DNA of 64,000 nt, from NCBI GenBank assembly GCA_907164885.2, contig OU015492.1:206150993-206214992 (forward strand). Direction: 5' to 3'. The stretch is from Dolomedes plantarius. Lineage: Eukaryota > Arthropoda > Arachnida > Araneae > Dolomedidae. Below, one piece after another: positions 35,194 through 45,693 of the stretch; the stretch's first letter is position 1; each line of letters begins with the position of its first letter. Made by a program: the position numbers and the translations under genes. The notes below the pieces were generated by a model. That model worked only from the letters and a program-made list of their open reading frames with translations, was not told where the DNA came from and did not search any database.

Positions 35194-37668
35194 TCTCTGT
35201 CCTTTCCTGGCCATCTTAAGCTTCGGAAAAAGGAAAAAAATCAGCTATTTATAAGTCAGGAGAATATGGGGGGGTGATTTATCACTGTAATTGAATGCTT
35301 AGCAAGATACTGTTGTACAGAAATTGCTGTATGGGGCGTAGCATTATCGTGTAAAAGAAACCATTGCCCAGAATCAAACAGTTCCTTTCAAACTCGCCTT
35401 ATCTTGTTTCTTAATCGAAAATGTACCTCCTTGTAAAAATGCTGATTAATTGTTTGATTTTTCAGGAACAAATTCGTAGTGAATAAGTCATTTGTAATCA
35501 AAAAATACAATCAGCATCACCTTAGTCGTTAATTTTGGAAAACGTGCTTTTTTTTCTTTTTTTTTTGGTATGGGAGAAGACGATTCTTTCCACTGTGCAC
35601 TTTTCTAATCTCTGTCCTTTCCTGGCCATCTTAAGCTTCTGAAAAAGGAAAAAAATCAGCTGTTGATAAGTCGGGAGAATATGGGGGGTGATTTATCCCT
35701 GTAATTGAATGCTTAGCAAGATACTGTTGTACAAAAATTGCTGTATGGGGCCTAGCATTATCGTGTAAAAGAAACCATTGCCCAGAATCAAACAGTTCCT
35801 TTCAAACTCGCCTTATCTTGTTTCTTAATCGAAAATGTACCTCCTTGTAAAAATGCTGATTAATTGTTTGATTTTTCAGGAACAAATTCGTAGTGAATAA
35901 GTCATTTGTAATCAAAAAATACAATCAGCATCACCTTAGTCGTTAATTTTGGAAAACGTGCTTTTTTTTCTTTTTTTTTTGGTATGGGAGAAGACGATTC
36001 TTTCCACTGTGCACTTTTCTAATCTCTGTCCTTTCCTGGCCATCTTAAGCTTCTGAAAAAGGAAAAAAATCAGCTGTTGATAAGTCGGGAGAATATGGGG
36101 GGTGATTTATCCCTGTAATTGAATGCTTAGCAAGATACTGTTGTACAAAAATTGCTGTATGGGGCCTAGCATTATCGTGTAAAAGAAACCATTGCCCAGA
36201 ATCAAACAGTTCCTTTCAAACTCGCCTTATCTTGTTTCTTAATCGAAAATGTACCTCCTTGTAAAAATGCTGATTAATTGTTTGATTTTTCAGGAACAAA
36301 TTCGTAGTGAAAAAGTCATTTGTAATCAAAAAATACAATCAGCATCACCTTAGTCTTTAATTTTGGAAAACGTGCTTTTTTTTCTTTTTCTTTTTTTGGT
36401 ATGGGAGAAGACGATTCTTTCCACTGTGCACTTTTCTAATCTCTGTCCTTTCCTGGCCATCTTAAGCTTCTGAAAAAGGAAAAAAATCAGCTGTTGATAA
36501 GTCGGGAGAATATGGGGGGTGATTTATCCCTGTAATTGAATGCTTAGCAAGATACTGTTGTACAGAAATTGCTGTATGGGGCGTAGCATTATCGTGTAAA
36601 AGAAACCATTGCCCAGAATCAAACAGTTCCTTTCAAACTCGCCTTATCTTGTTTCTTAATCGAAAATGTACCTCCTTGTAAAAATGCTGATTAATTGTTT
36701 GATCTTTCAGGAACAAATTCGTAGTGAAAAAGTCATTTGTAATCAAAAAATACAATCAGCATCACCTTAGTCTTTAATTTTGGAAAACGTGCTTTTTTTT
36801 CTTTTTCTTTTTTTGGTATGGGAGAAGACGATTCTTTCCACTGTGCACTTTTCTAATCTCTGTCCTTTCCTGGCCATCTTAAGCTTCTGAAAAAGGAAAA
36901 AAATCAGCTGTTGATAAGTCGGGAGAATATGGGGGGTGATTTATCCCTGTAATTGAATGCTTAGCAAGATACTGTTGTACAGAAATTGCTGTATGGGGCG
37001 TAGCATTATCGTGTAAAAGAAACCATTGCCCAGAATCAAACAGTTCCTTTCAAACTCGCCTTATCTTGTTTCTTAATCGAAAATGTACCTCCTTGTAAAA
37101 ATGCTGATTAATTGTTTGATTTTTCAGGAACAAATTTGTAGTGAATAAGTCCTTTGTAATCAAAAAATGCAATCAGCATCACCTTAGTCTTTGATTTTGG
37201 AAAACGTGCTTTTTTTTATTTATTTTTTTTTGGTATGGGAGAAGACGATTCTTTCCACTGTGCACTTTTCAAATCTCTGTCCTTTCCTGGCCATCATAAG
37301 CTTCGGAAAAAGGAAAAAATCAGCTGTTTATAAGTCAGGAGAATATGGGGAGTGATTTATCACTGTAATTGAATGCTTAGCAAGATACTGTTGTACAAAA
37401 ATTGCTGTATGGGGCCTAGCATTATCGTGTAAAAGAAACCATTGCCCAGTATCAAACAGTTCCTTTCAAACTCGCCTTATCTTGTTTCTTAATCGAAAAT
37501 GTATCTCCTTGTAAAAATACTGGTTAATTGTTTGATTTTCAGGAACAAATTCGTAGTGAATAAGTCCTTTGTAATCAAAAAATGCAATCAGCATGACCTT
37601 AGTCTTTGATTTTGGAAAACGTGCTTTTTTTCGTATGGGAGAAGACGGTCCTTTCCACTGTGCACTTT
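35194..37668. repeat. Tandem array, six units of 414-417 bp, of mariner catalytic sequence
   Basis: Unit starts (TCTCTGTCCTTTCCTGGCCAT) are at 35194, 35609, 36023, 36440, 36857 and 37274, giving spacings of 415, 414, 417, 417 and 417. Units 2-5 share changes (CTTCTGAAAAAGG, TTGATAAGTCGGGAG, TTATCCCTG). Units 1 and 6 keep the variants TTTATAAGTCAGGAG and TTATCACTG, so the array grew from the inside. Each junction joins the sequence after GTGCACTTTT to the TCTCTGTCC block, with a T-run as microhomology. Confidence 0.95.
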
Positions 37669-37925
37669 GTCATTTTGTTTCTAGGTCGTATTGTAGATAC
37701 CAGGTATCATCTCCTGCTATAATACACTTTAAGAAATTGTTTTCCTGTTACGCAGTAGACAGCAAATCTTCCCAGCAAGCTTCTCTGTCTTCTTTTTGCT
37801 GTTCTGTCAAAATGTGAGACACAAATCGAGCACAATCATTTTTCATTTTAAGATTTTCAATTAAAATTAATATACAGCTTTCTTTGCTTATCCCATGCAT
37901 ATCTGAAAGTTGCTGAGTTGTTATT
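37270..37925 (-). pseudogene. mariner transposase central and C-terminal region, DD34D type
   Basis: Read on minus from 37925, the frame shows an N-terminal remnant, then GDDTWYLQYD (first catalytic aspartate in the GD-T context) and WKGPSSP. These are followed by KARFPKSK, MLIAFFDYKGLIHYEFVP, FLLHDNARPHTA (second aspartate) and YSPDL...ADFFLFPKL (third), in the standard mariner order and DD34D spacing. In-frame stops occur after the LLST region, in ETK-stop, in RRV-stop and after SPDL. The RRV stop (CCTTTCAAACTCGCC on plus) is present in every array unit, so the copy was already dead before amplification. Confidence 0.85.
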
Positions 37926-38204
37926 TATCACCAGCTGATTTTTTTCCTTTTTCCGAAGCTTCAGATTGCCATCAAATGACAGAGATTTGAAAACGTCTCG
38001 GATATTAAATCAAATGTTACGCGTATCTTGCGAAAGGTTAGTTCTAACGCCTATAAACAGTGTTTCTATGACTTGAAGAAACGTAGGAAAAATTGTATAG
38101 ACTCTTTTGGCGATTATTTTGAAGGAGATAAATTTATTTGAAGGTGAGTAATATTTTTCTTATTTATAAAAAATTGTCCAGTTACTTTATGGGCGCACCT
38201 TGTA

Positions 38205-40045
38205 TTTTTCAGAAAAATGATAGTAAAAGGCCTTATAAAATGAGGGTAAATTTTTCTATTGGTAAGTTTAACGCTTGTGGGAAATATTTTGAATAAAACA
38301 TAAAATATTTTACAATCCGATTCATTAATACTTAAATAAAAAATTTAATGTATGCTCATTTAGTTACATTAAATATAAGGGGGGAAATTTTACCTCTAGC
38401 CAAATTGTAATGTCGTGTGGAGAAAAGTAAATTCCAAGTATGGAATTTACAAAAAAAAATGCAATAAAATTCACGATAATAAGACACAATAAAATCGTAC
38501 AATTTCAATCATGTTTAGTTCGCATAGCTTCAAAATTACTCAAAACTGCGAATAATCAACACTTTATTAAGATGCAAATACTTGAAAAATTTAAATAATC
38601 CCTGAATTGAACTATATTTTAATATTTTTGATACAACAATTTTTTAAGATAAATAAAAATTTGGTCATTTGTTTTGTTGATAACCAAGTTGTTTTATTTT
38701 ATTCACCATTTCATAATATTACATCTAGATGCAGATCGTGGAAGGGTTTTTAGTCTATCGCATCCACAGATGAGTTTACATTTTCAGTTTAGGTATAGGG
38801 TTCCATGTTAAAAAAAATTTCGTTATTTTATTCTTTCATTGAAGTTGGATGTTCTTATGATTCCTTTCAAGAGCAATTTAATAAAGTCTATCCAGAATGC
38901 AGGATTTATAATACATATTATTACGAATTTTGCAAATATTGCATTTTGTTTCGTTAAAATGACTTCTATGGAAGAGCTCCTATAGCTGTGTGTTTAACAT
39001 GGGAGTCTATGGGAATCTCGCCAAATATGAGAGTTATCGCCAAATTGGGGATGGATTTTGTAACTTATTTTGGTTGCCAGATTTGGTGATATTTCGCTAA
39101 CTTGCCGACTACCTGGCATTGGCATTGGAACTCAGTTCAATTTCCTAGTGAGAATTTAATGCGTTGTAACTGCGTTAATTGGCGTGTATTGTATTGAAAA
39201 TTCTGTTATCCTGACTTGTGTTTTTAGAATGTTCTGCTGTATAGAAGACAGTTGTTACATCTCTTAGGTTTGAATTTGTGTATACGCCTGAAGAATTTAC
39301 AAAATAATAAATTTTTTTGTGTGAACTTTCTGAAGAGTTTTTTATTCAATCCTAAAGAACCCTGGAAAACGGAGCAATATCTGTAAAATTGCTCTAAGTA
39401 AAGTTTTTATATTCAGGATTTAAATCAGAGTTGAAAACATTATTGATTATTGAGTTATTTTTCAAATAAATTTGGATCTAAAGTAGTAAAGCAATCGAAT
39501 CATGATATTTCTAAATTTCAATAAAAACTCAAAATTATTTACTTTAGAATAAAATGGATTCGTAATATAAGTAATATAAATTTTCACGTTGAAAAACAAA
39601 TTTGTATTAATTACTGATTTTTGTCCAATTAACGATTAATGTTTCGTGTAAATATATACATTTACGTATTTAGAGCAACCGTTACAGTCCACAACATAGC
39701 CATGTCTGTTATGTATTTAGACTCACCTTGACTTAAAAATCCTAGAAGTGAAGAGGAAAGTATTTAAAAATCAATTTTCAAGATTTTTTTTCAAATAAAA
39801 AAAAATGCCTTGTAAAGTTATGATATAAACCGTGTGTTCGATCGATAAGTGTTTCTTTAGGTATAGATTTATTTTTTATTGCAGTATGTATAAGCACGCA
39901 CAACAATCATCTGGCCTCAGTAAGGCCTAGATTCTAGGCTCGTCAAAAACCCATTACCTATTCGATATGTGATAGCAAAATACATGATATCGTTGCATGC
40001 TTCTAGCTCCCTTTCAACTCGGAAGGGAAGACTAATACATCATAT
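38205..40045. other. Unassigned AT-rich sequence
   Basis: About 1.8 kb with no supported feature. Confidence 0.4.
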
Positions 40046-40084
40046 ATATATATACATACATATATAAATATACACATTTACTCG

Positions 40085-40140
<56 letters not shown>

Positions 40141-40160
40141 TAATATATATATATATATAT

Positions 40161-40200
<40 letters not shown>

Positions 40201-40248
40201 TAATATATATATATATATATATATACAATATATATATATATATATATA
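40046..40248. repeat. (TA)n microsatellite, left of the Tc1 element
   Basis: TA tracts are broken by CATATATAAT and CAATATA steps. The Tyr/Ile frames on minus come from it. Confidence 0.95.
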
Positions 40249-41800
40249 CACTGCTCCAAAAAAATTAGGGGAGCAGGCAAAGAAGTTAAGAAAACCGTGC
40301 GAGACAGCCACGTATTGGCATAAAATGGATAGTACACGCGTATCAATGCGCAATACAGAAAAAAAGACGTAAAAAATTTGTAATTAAGCTTTAATTCTTT
40401 CAAAATATGGAGAAAACATGAAAAGATGATTTAGGGCAACAATTTGGTTACATGTAAACGATAAAAAAAAAGTAATCTTTAGAAATGATGCAAGATTTTT
40501 AATATGACGTTTTAATATCTCTTCGAACAGCTAAGACTGCTGCACACCTGTTTTCCATGGATGCGATGATGTTATCGATAAGACTTTGGGGAATACTGTT
40601 CCACTCCTCAAGAAGAGCAATCTCCAAGTCTCGGAGAGTAAAAGGATGCCTTGGACGCGCAGCAATACGTCGTCCGAGCATGTCCCAATCATGCTCGATT
40701 GGATTCAGGTCAGGAGAGCACGCTGGCCATTCCATACGCTGCATTGTTTCAGCTTCAAGCATGTTCTCCACAAGACCAGCTGTATGCCGTCTGGCATTAT
40801 CATGCTGGAAAACAAAGGAATCTCCAATGACTGCAGCGTAAGGTAGGACATGAGGTCTCAGTATCTCGTCTGCATACCTTCGGGCCGTCAAAGTACCATT
40901 CCGAATGATATGCAGGTCCGTACGTCCACCTATGCTGATTCCACCCCATACCATAAAACCAGCTCGTCTGTATTGTGACCTTTCACGAACGAATGTGGGG
41001 TTATTTCGAGTGCCCCTTTCCCTCCATACCAAAACACGTCGGGTGTCACACTCCAGACTGAATCGGGACTCTTCTATAAACAGCACTTGGCTCCAACCAT
41101 GTTGCTCCCAATCTCGACGTTCAGCAGCCCATCTTCTTCGGGCCGCACGGTGGCATGAGGTCAACGGAATGCAGACCATTGGCTTACGTGCATAGAGACC
41201 TCCCTGATGAAGCCTATTACGTACTGTTTGGCTGGACACCTTCCGTCCTGTTGCCAAGAGCAACTGTCTTTGCAGCTGAGTAGCATTGTCTGTTTCGACG
41301 AGCTGTTAACAGTATATACCGGTCATCAGTTGCTGTAGTGGAGCGTGGCCGACCTTGCCCTGGTCGACTTCTAACATTCCCTGTTTCTTGGAATCGATTC
41401 CACAGCCTTGCAACGACACTTCTGGCGACTCCAACAGCGTCCGTGACACTACGTTGTGTTTGCCGGGATTCAAGTCTGCCTATAATACGCCATGCCATGG
41501 ATTCTGGTAAATCACGTTGTTGAAACATTTTCAAGTCACCTTTTCTCAAAAAGAATGACTGAGCAATCGAATTTCACAGTTAAGGCAGTGGAACAGACGT
41601 TTCTGCAACATCCCGATTTCCGCCTTTATGTTCTTTTTCTGGTTTTTGACGTCATGAACTTTGATTTGCATATGAAGTTTTCTTCTTCTGTTTCCTACTA
41701 GGCTTTAAATTATGGATGATTTATTTAATTTTACTTATCGGTGTAAGTATTTGCGTAATTTCGTTAAAACCATGTGCTCCCCTAATTGTTTTGAGCTGTG
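40249..41800 (-). mobile_element. Tc1-like transposon (DD34E), inserted in a TA microsatellite
   Basis: It is 1552 bp with TA on both sides. Ends are CACTGCTCCAAAAAAATTAG and, inverted, CACAGCTCAAAACAATTAGG, sharing AATTAGGGGAGCA. The transposase is coded on minus and nearly intact, making this one of the youngest-looking elements in the window. TA tracts at 40046-40248 and 41803-41881 were probably one microsatellite split by the insertion. Confidence 0.95.
40499..41549 (-). pseudogene. Tc1-like transposase, one frameshift and a changed catalytic residue
   Basis: The first frame (41549-41217) carries paired helix-turn-helix DNA-binding sequence (MAWRIIGRLESRQTQRSV, VARSVVARLWNRFQETG) and a GRPR basic motif. 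After a single-base indel near 41285-41292 the second frame (ending 40499) continues with the catalytic domain. It has VLFIEESRFSL, MVWGGISIGGRTDL, FQHDNARRHTA (second aspartate) and CSPDLNPIEHDWDML (glutamate). Exactly 34 residues separate the last two catalytic positions, as in Tc1 (DD34E). The first catalytic residue, normally aspartate in the DESRF motif, is glutamate here, so activity would be lost even without the frameshift. The combined length of about 340 codons is normal. Confidence 0.9.
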
Positions 41801-41821
41801 TATATAATATATATATATATA

Positions 41822-41881
<60 letters not shown>
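41801..41881. repeat. (TA)n microsatellite, right of the Tc1 element
   Basis: TA units with one AAACATA break begin directly at the element end. Confidence 0.95.
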
Positions 41882-41885
<4 letters not shown>

Positions 41886-42200
41886 GTTGAATAGGGCTGA
41901 AAACTCTATATATCTCAACTTTAATATGAAAGCAAATCTTATCAGCTAAAATTTCTGAAAATATTTGAAAAAACAAATATATGCTTAAATTCTCTCTCTC
42001 TTCCCCTCTATGTATGCAGGAATAAATATTTCAGCTTATTATCTACTGCTTTATAATATTCTTGTTATATGTATAACACTCGCACACCATCAAAATAGGG
42101 GATTTAAAATAGTTTTATACATGCAGATCACGTTTAACGCCCTTTTTTATTATTTTGTATAAAGTTGTGTAGATATGTGAAATATTTATCTCACTTTTGA

Positions 42201-42332
42201 ATACTAACATGGCTGGTCCGAAATCGAAAGTGAGATTTTAAGCTTTTCAAAAACATGTTTTGATTTCTAACATGGCTGGTCCGAAATCGAAAGTGAGATT
42301 TTGAGCTTTTCAAAAACATGTTTTGATTTCCA
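42201..42332. repeat. 63-bp direct duplication
   Basis: Two tandem units each contain ACATGGCTGGTCCGAAATCG and CTTTTCAAAAACATGTTTTG. The period is 63 bp (42208 to 42271) and they are almost identical. It lies just upstream of the gypsy remnant. Confidence 0.9.
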
Positions 42333-42368
42333 AGATACAAAACTTTTTCTTGGTATTTTTAATCATTT

Positions 42369-43660
42369 TGTAGTGTTCCCGCTCCAATCTGCGAGAGGCG
42401 AACCACGTGACATCATTTCTTTTCCCCCTTCACTTGGGAGATGCGCGCCGTCACGTGTCAGTCCAGGTGAAAAAACCCTCACAGATCGGACGCGCTATGC
42501 AATTACCCTTACCTATGTGTCCGAGTTAATTAAAACAATGAGAACCGTAAATCCTATTGCCACTGCCGTACACGGCAGTCCCAAAATTTATGTTAATCCC
42601 TCATTGAAAACCTGTTTACGTGTATTTTTACGATCAGATAAAGTCAATCCTCCCTTATCACCTTCTTACACGGGACCCCATCTAGTGGTCGACAGAAATG
42701 ACAAAAACTTTTGTTTTGGAACTAAACGGAAAGCAGAGTACAGTCTCTATTGATCGCATCAAACCTGCATATCAACTTTCAGATTCTCTTGAACCTTATG
42801 GACCTCAAAGGCAAACTGAGCCCATGAATGCTCAAACAACTCCTGTCGAACAGACCACCACCAGATGTGGTCGCAAAGTTCGCTTTCCACAACACCTTGT
42901 TTCTGAATATATTGTGTAAAATGTTTTGTAATATCAATTGTACATGATCTACCTATCCTTTTATTTCATGTAATGCATATGTAACCTTGTTTATCTCTCT
43001 TGTACATCATGCCAATTTCCCTCTAGGCATCATACGAATTTTCAATTGTACTCCAGACTGTTTGTATAATTTTCACTATGTACTTATGTATTAACCCTTT
43101 GAGGGGCGCCCTTTGCACAGAGCAAACGCCTAAATCTAGTCTTTTTTTCACTTTCATTCAATGTATTCCACTTAAATGAGCAGACAATGGGTTAATACTG
43201 CCATCTGTTATCAGTTTAAAGAACTAAAAATATTTTGAAACCTTTATTTTGAATATTTTTCAAGATTTTTTAAGTTTAAAAAATTGGGAAAAAAATCTCA
43301 TCAGTGCAAACGGGGGAGTTTGTTGCGCCTGAAAGGGTTAATTACCAATTTTCCGTAATCGTGACTACGTCACTGGGGGCATACTCTGTGGTTTTCCCGC
43401 TCCAATCTGCGAGAGGCGAACCACGTGACATCATTTCTTTCCCCCTTCACTTGGGAGATGCGCGCCGTCACGTGTCAGTCGAGGAAAAAAAATCTCTCGC
43501 AGGTCGGACGCGCTATGCCAAGCAGTTTTCTGAATTATGTTGTCCGAATAAATGTATTTAAAAAGCCTTCTGATGGAGTCTCTGCTTCGCCTCTAACTCT
43601 CTGGAGGCACGACGAATCACAATATCGTCGATTCACCATATTGGGACTGTTATAATTCAA
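42369..43660 (+). mobile_element. Internally deleted Ty3/gypsy retrotransposon
   Basis: A 125-bp GC-rich block at 42376-42500 (TTCCCGCTCCAATCTGCGAG to GGACGCGCTATGC) recurs at 43394-43518. Both copies are preceded by TGT-G, as LTR starts often are. Between them lies the 3' end of a gypsy pol and about 470 bp of 3' sequence. I read this as a 5' LTR piece, pol tail and 3' LTR, with gag and most of pol deleted. The right LTR probably runs to about 43650. Exact LTR ends are uncertain. Confidence 0.65.
42501..42919 (+). pseudogene. Ty3/gypsy pol 3' end (integrase C-terminal GPY-like module)
   Basis: The frame entering from 42501 shows VSELIKTMRTVNPIATAVHG, LKTCLRVFLRSD and SYTGPHLVV, the GPY/F-type segment at the C-terminus of gypsy integrases. 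A one-base insertion near 42710 shifts the frame. It then continues FVLELNGKQSTVSIDRIKPAY and ends after TRCGRKVRFPQHL, a typical gypsy pol tail, at a stop at 42917-42919. The catalytic part of integrase, RT, protease and gag are absent. Confidence 0.8.
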
Positions 43661-43871
43661 TTATTTCTTTTGTTTTCAAAATTCGCTTCTTTGCTGTTAT
43701 TCTACAGTTAAATAACAGTTATTTAACGCCTGATTGCTTTTGCGATTATCAGTAAAGGCTATTAGCTTATGAAAAATAAAATTTATCAATAAATAAACGA
43801 AAGCATTTTGAAAAAAATAGCGATTAAACATTTTTTTGTTTAACTAGTATATCTATGGCAATAGATTAGAT
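43661..43871. other. Unassigned AT-rich sequence
   Basis: Nothing is recognised in this interval. Confidence 0.4.
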
Positions 43872-44157
43872 CAGGGGTGGGCAAATTGCGGCCAGCTACA
43901 GATTTTTTTGTGGCCCGCCAAGAAAACCAGAAAAAATCGGACAGCCAGAAAAACTGCGAAAAACTCCAAGACATCCAGAAAAACTGCCAATATTTTATTT
44001 AATTTCTATTTATTTATTTTTATGATACAATTTATAGCTTTTCTGAAATGCAAAGTTAACTAATAAATGCAAAATTATGCAATTTAAAAGGTGCTGCCCT
44101 CCGCTAACCTCCGCTTCCACAAAGCAGCCCCAGAGCCAAAACAATTGCCCACCCCTG
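43872..44157. mobile_element. hAT-like MITE, 286 bp
   Basis: Ends are CAGGGGTGGGCAAATTG and CAATTGCCCACCCCTG, inverted. The 8-bp flanks are GATTAGAT and TATTAGAT (7 of 8 identical). Inside are repeats of CCAGAAAAA (ACCAGAAAAAATCGG, GCCAGAAAAACTGCG, TCCAGAAAAACTGCC). Confidence 0.85.
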
Positions 44158-44652
44158 TATTAGATGGTAAATTTGGTACAAACTTTACATTTTCGCTACC
44201 AAAAAAAATTTTTAAGTTATCGTATAGTATAGTTCTCTTATAATTTAATCTAAAAGCAAGCTATTTCGAGAACGTTAAACATGTTTTTACACCGTTAAAC
44301 CTTTTTATCATGCTCAATACAAACGGATAATTTCAATATCAATGTAGATAATTCCATTCTTTAAATCGCGTAAAAATATCAAAACAGGTATTTATCCATA
44401 AACCTCGTTTAATAAAGGATGAAAATATTTTACTGGCTCAAAATTTATTTTCTTAAAATAATTTATTTCTTAAAATAGTTTGTTCGCTATTTTAAGACAC
44501 TCAGAAGAGCTTCTTTGTTAAAAAAAATTAACAGTAAAATCGCAAAGTGATGTTCTAAATCTCCCCATGCCGAATACACTCCTAAATATTACTGACGTGT
44601 TCCTAACCGTTAGACATTTCATAGTAGTATGAGGACCACTTCAACTTAATTA
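44158..44652. other. Unassigned AT-rich sequence
   Basis: Nothing is recognised in this interval. Confidence 0.4.
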
Positions 44653-45516
44653 TAGGGGTGCGACATCGATAACAAAACATCGATGTTTTAAAACATCGAT
44701 ATTCAATAATAAAACATCGATGCTAATAAAACATCGCCCCAAAACCATCGATGTTTTTAAACATCGATGTTTTAGAACATCTATTTTTTAAAACTGGTTT
44801 AGTAATCTCTAACATTAATGTTACTTCGGTTAGTCGTAGGGGGGGGGGGGGGGGGATTTAATTTTACCCTCTGATTGGGCTGACACAAATGACAAAAACT
44901 TAGTTGCTTTTGCCTTGGACTACATTGATGACTTCAAAATTCTCGTTGTAAATACCGCCATGTTTTGCCTTCAAATGTCCAGATAAATTCTTGGTATTGC
45001 CAGAAGTTTTGAGGGACTTAAGGCAAATATTACATTTAGCCAATTTGTCAGAGGTTTTGCAAAAATATTTCCAAACGGTACTTTTGAGAGGCATCTTACT
45101 AATAAAATTAACGTCAACTTACGTAAAACCAGAACAAAACAAAAACTTAAACGGCTGCTCTCGTGTATATACTATTTGTAAAATAAAACCCCATGGAATG
45201 TTCTGGAGTGTCAGGAACATTCCAAGCACTCTGATTGGTGCATTTGTTGTTGATTGCCATTTGTCTGTTTGCTAAGGAATCGTTCCCCCTTTTGTATTCG
45301 TCCTTTTCAGAATTCATACTTACATTTACTGAGTGAGAAAATTATGCTACGTGGTAAATTTTTTTTTTATTATGGTACTTTTTCATTAAAAAAAAACATC
45401 GAGACAACGTAAAACATCGAGCACAAAACATCGATGTTAAAAAAACATCGGCCTCAATAAATCGATGTTTAAAACATCGATGTTTTGAAAACATCGACAT
45501 CGATGTCGCTTCCCTA
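44653..45516 (-). mobile_element. hAT element relic with ATCGATGT subterminal repeats and BED finger
   Basis: A perfect 8-bp target duplication, CTTAATTA (44645-44652 and 45517-45524), flanks ends TAGGGGTGCGACATCGAT and ATCGATGTCGCTTCCCTA. Subterminal clusters of ACATCGATGT-type palindromes lie at 44665-44785 (about six) and 45405-45505 (about seven), likely transposase-binding sites by analogy with hAT elements. Between them is only the N-terminal BED-finger part of a transposase on minus; the catalytic part is deleted. An 18-base G run (44839-44856) lies inside. Confidence 0.9.
44900..45094 (-). pseudogene. BED-type zinc finger, N-terminal remnant of hAT transposase
   Basis: The frame begins with a methionine at 45094 and runs 64 codons. 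It has VWKYFCKTSDKLAKCNICLK then LSGHLKAKH, that is an aromatic start, C-x2-C and H-x4-H, the BED finger signature. In hAT transposases this finger binds the terminal or subterminal sequence of the element. The frame ends soon after, with no catalytic or dimerisation region before the left end. It could in principle still make a DNA-binding peptide, but expression is unknown. Confidence 0.8.
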
Positions 45517-45693
45517 CTTAATTATATCCAAAATGTTTATTCAAATTTTCCCCAAAATACTCTGAGTTTCAACTTGATATCGCTGACTTACTATAAAATT
45601 GCAGAAACACTTGTGGAGCCCTATGCTTAGATTTTAACTATTTCTATACTTAAATCTTATATCTCTGACCAATCCTATATAGTTTATCTAAAG

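Larger units (their letters stand above)
34978..38202 (-). mobile_element. Rearranged mariner derivative with six-fold amplified catalytic core
   Basis: It is flanked by TA (34976-34977 and 38203-38204) with perfect outer ends CAAGGTGCGCCCATAAAGTA. It has three parts. The left arm (34978-35193) is the 3' end of a mariner read on minus. The tandem array (35194-37668) is followed by the central transposase region (to about 37925, minus). The right arm (about 37930-38202) is an inverted copy of the left arm (AGCTGATTTTTTTCC through GAAGAAACG to the end) instead of a normal mariner 5' end. The N-terminal DNA-binding part is mostly missing. A normal mariner is about 1.3 kb, and the five extra units account for the size. 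It is non-autonomous and dead. Confidence 0.9.

Noticed and set aside
35194..37668. Multi-domain protein made of repeated transposase units
   Set aside because: Every unit has the same in-frame TGA and unit lengths are not all multiples of three, so no fused protein is possible.
40557..41523. Several plus-strand frames of 61-96 codons
   Set aside because: They are antisense shadows of the Tc1-like transposase coded on minus.
42301..42500. Upstream extension of the gypsy pol frame
   Set aside because: The open frame continues upstream of 42501 by chance through the LTR-like block; pol similarity starts only after 42501.
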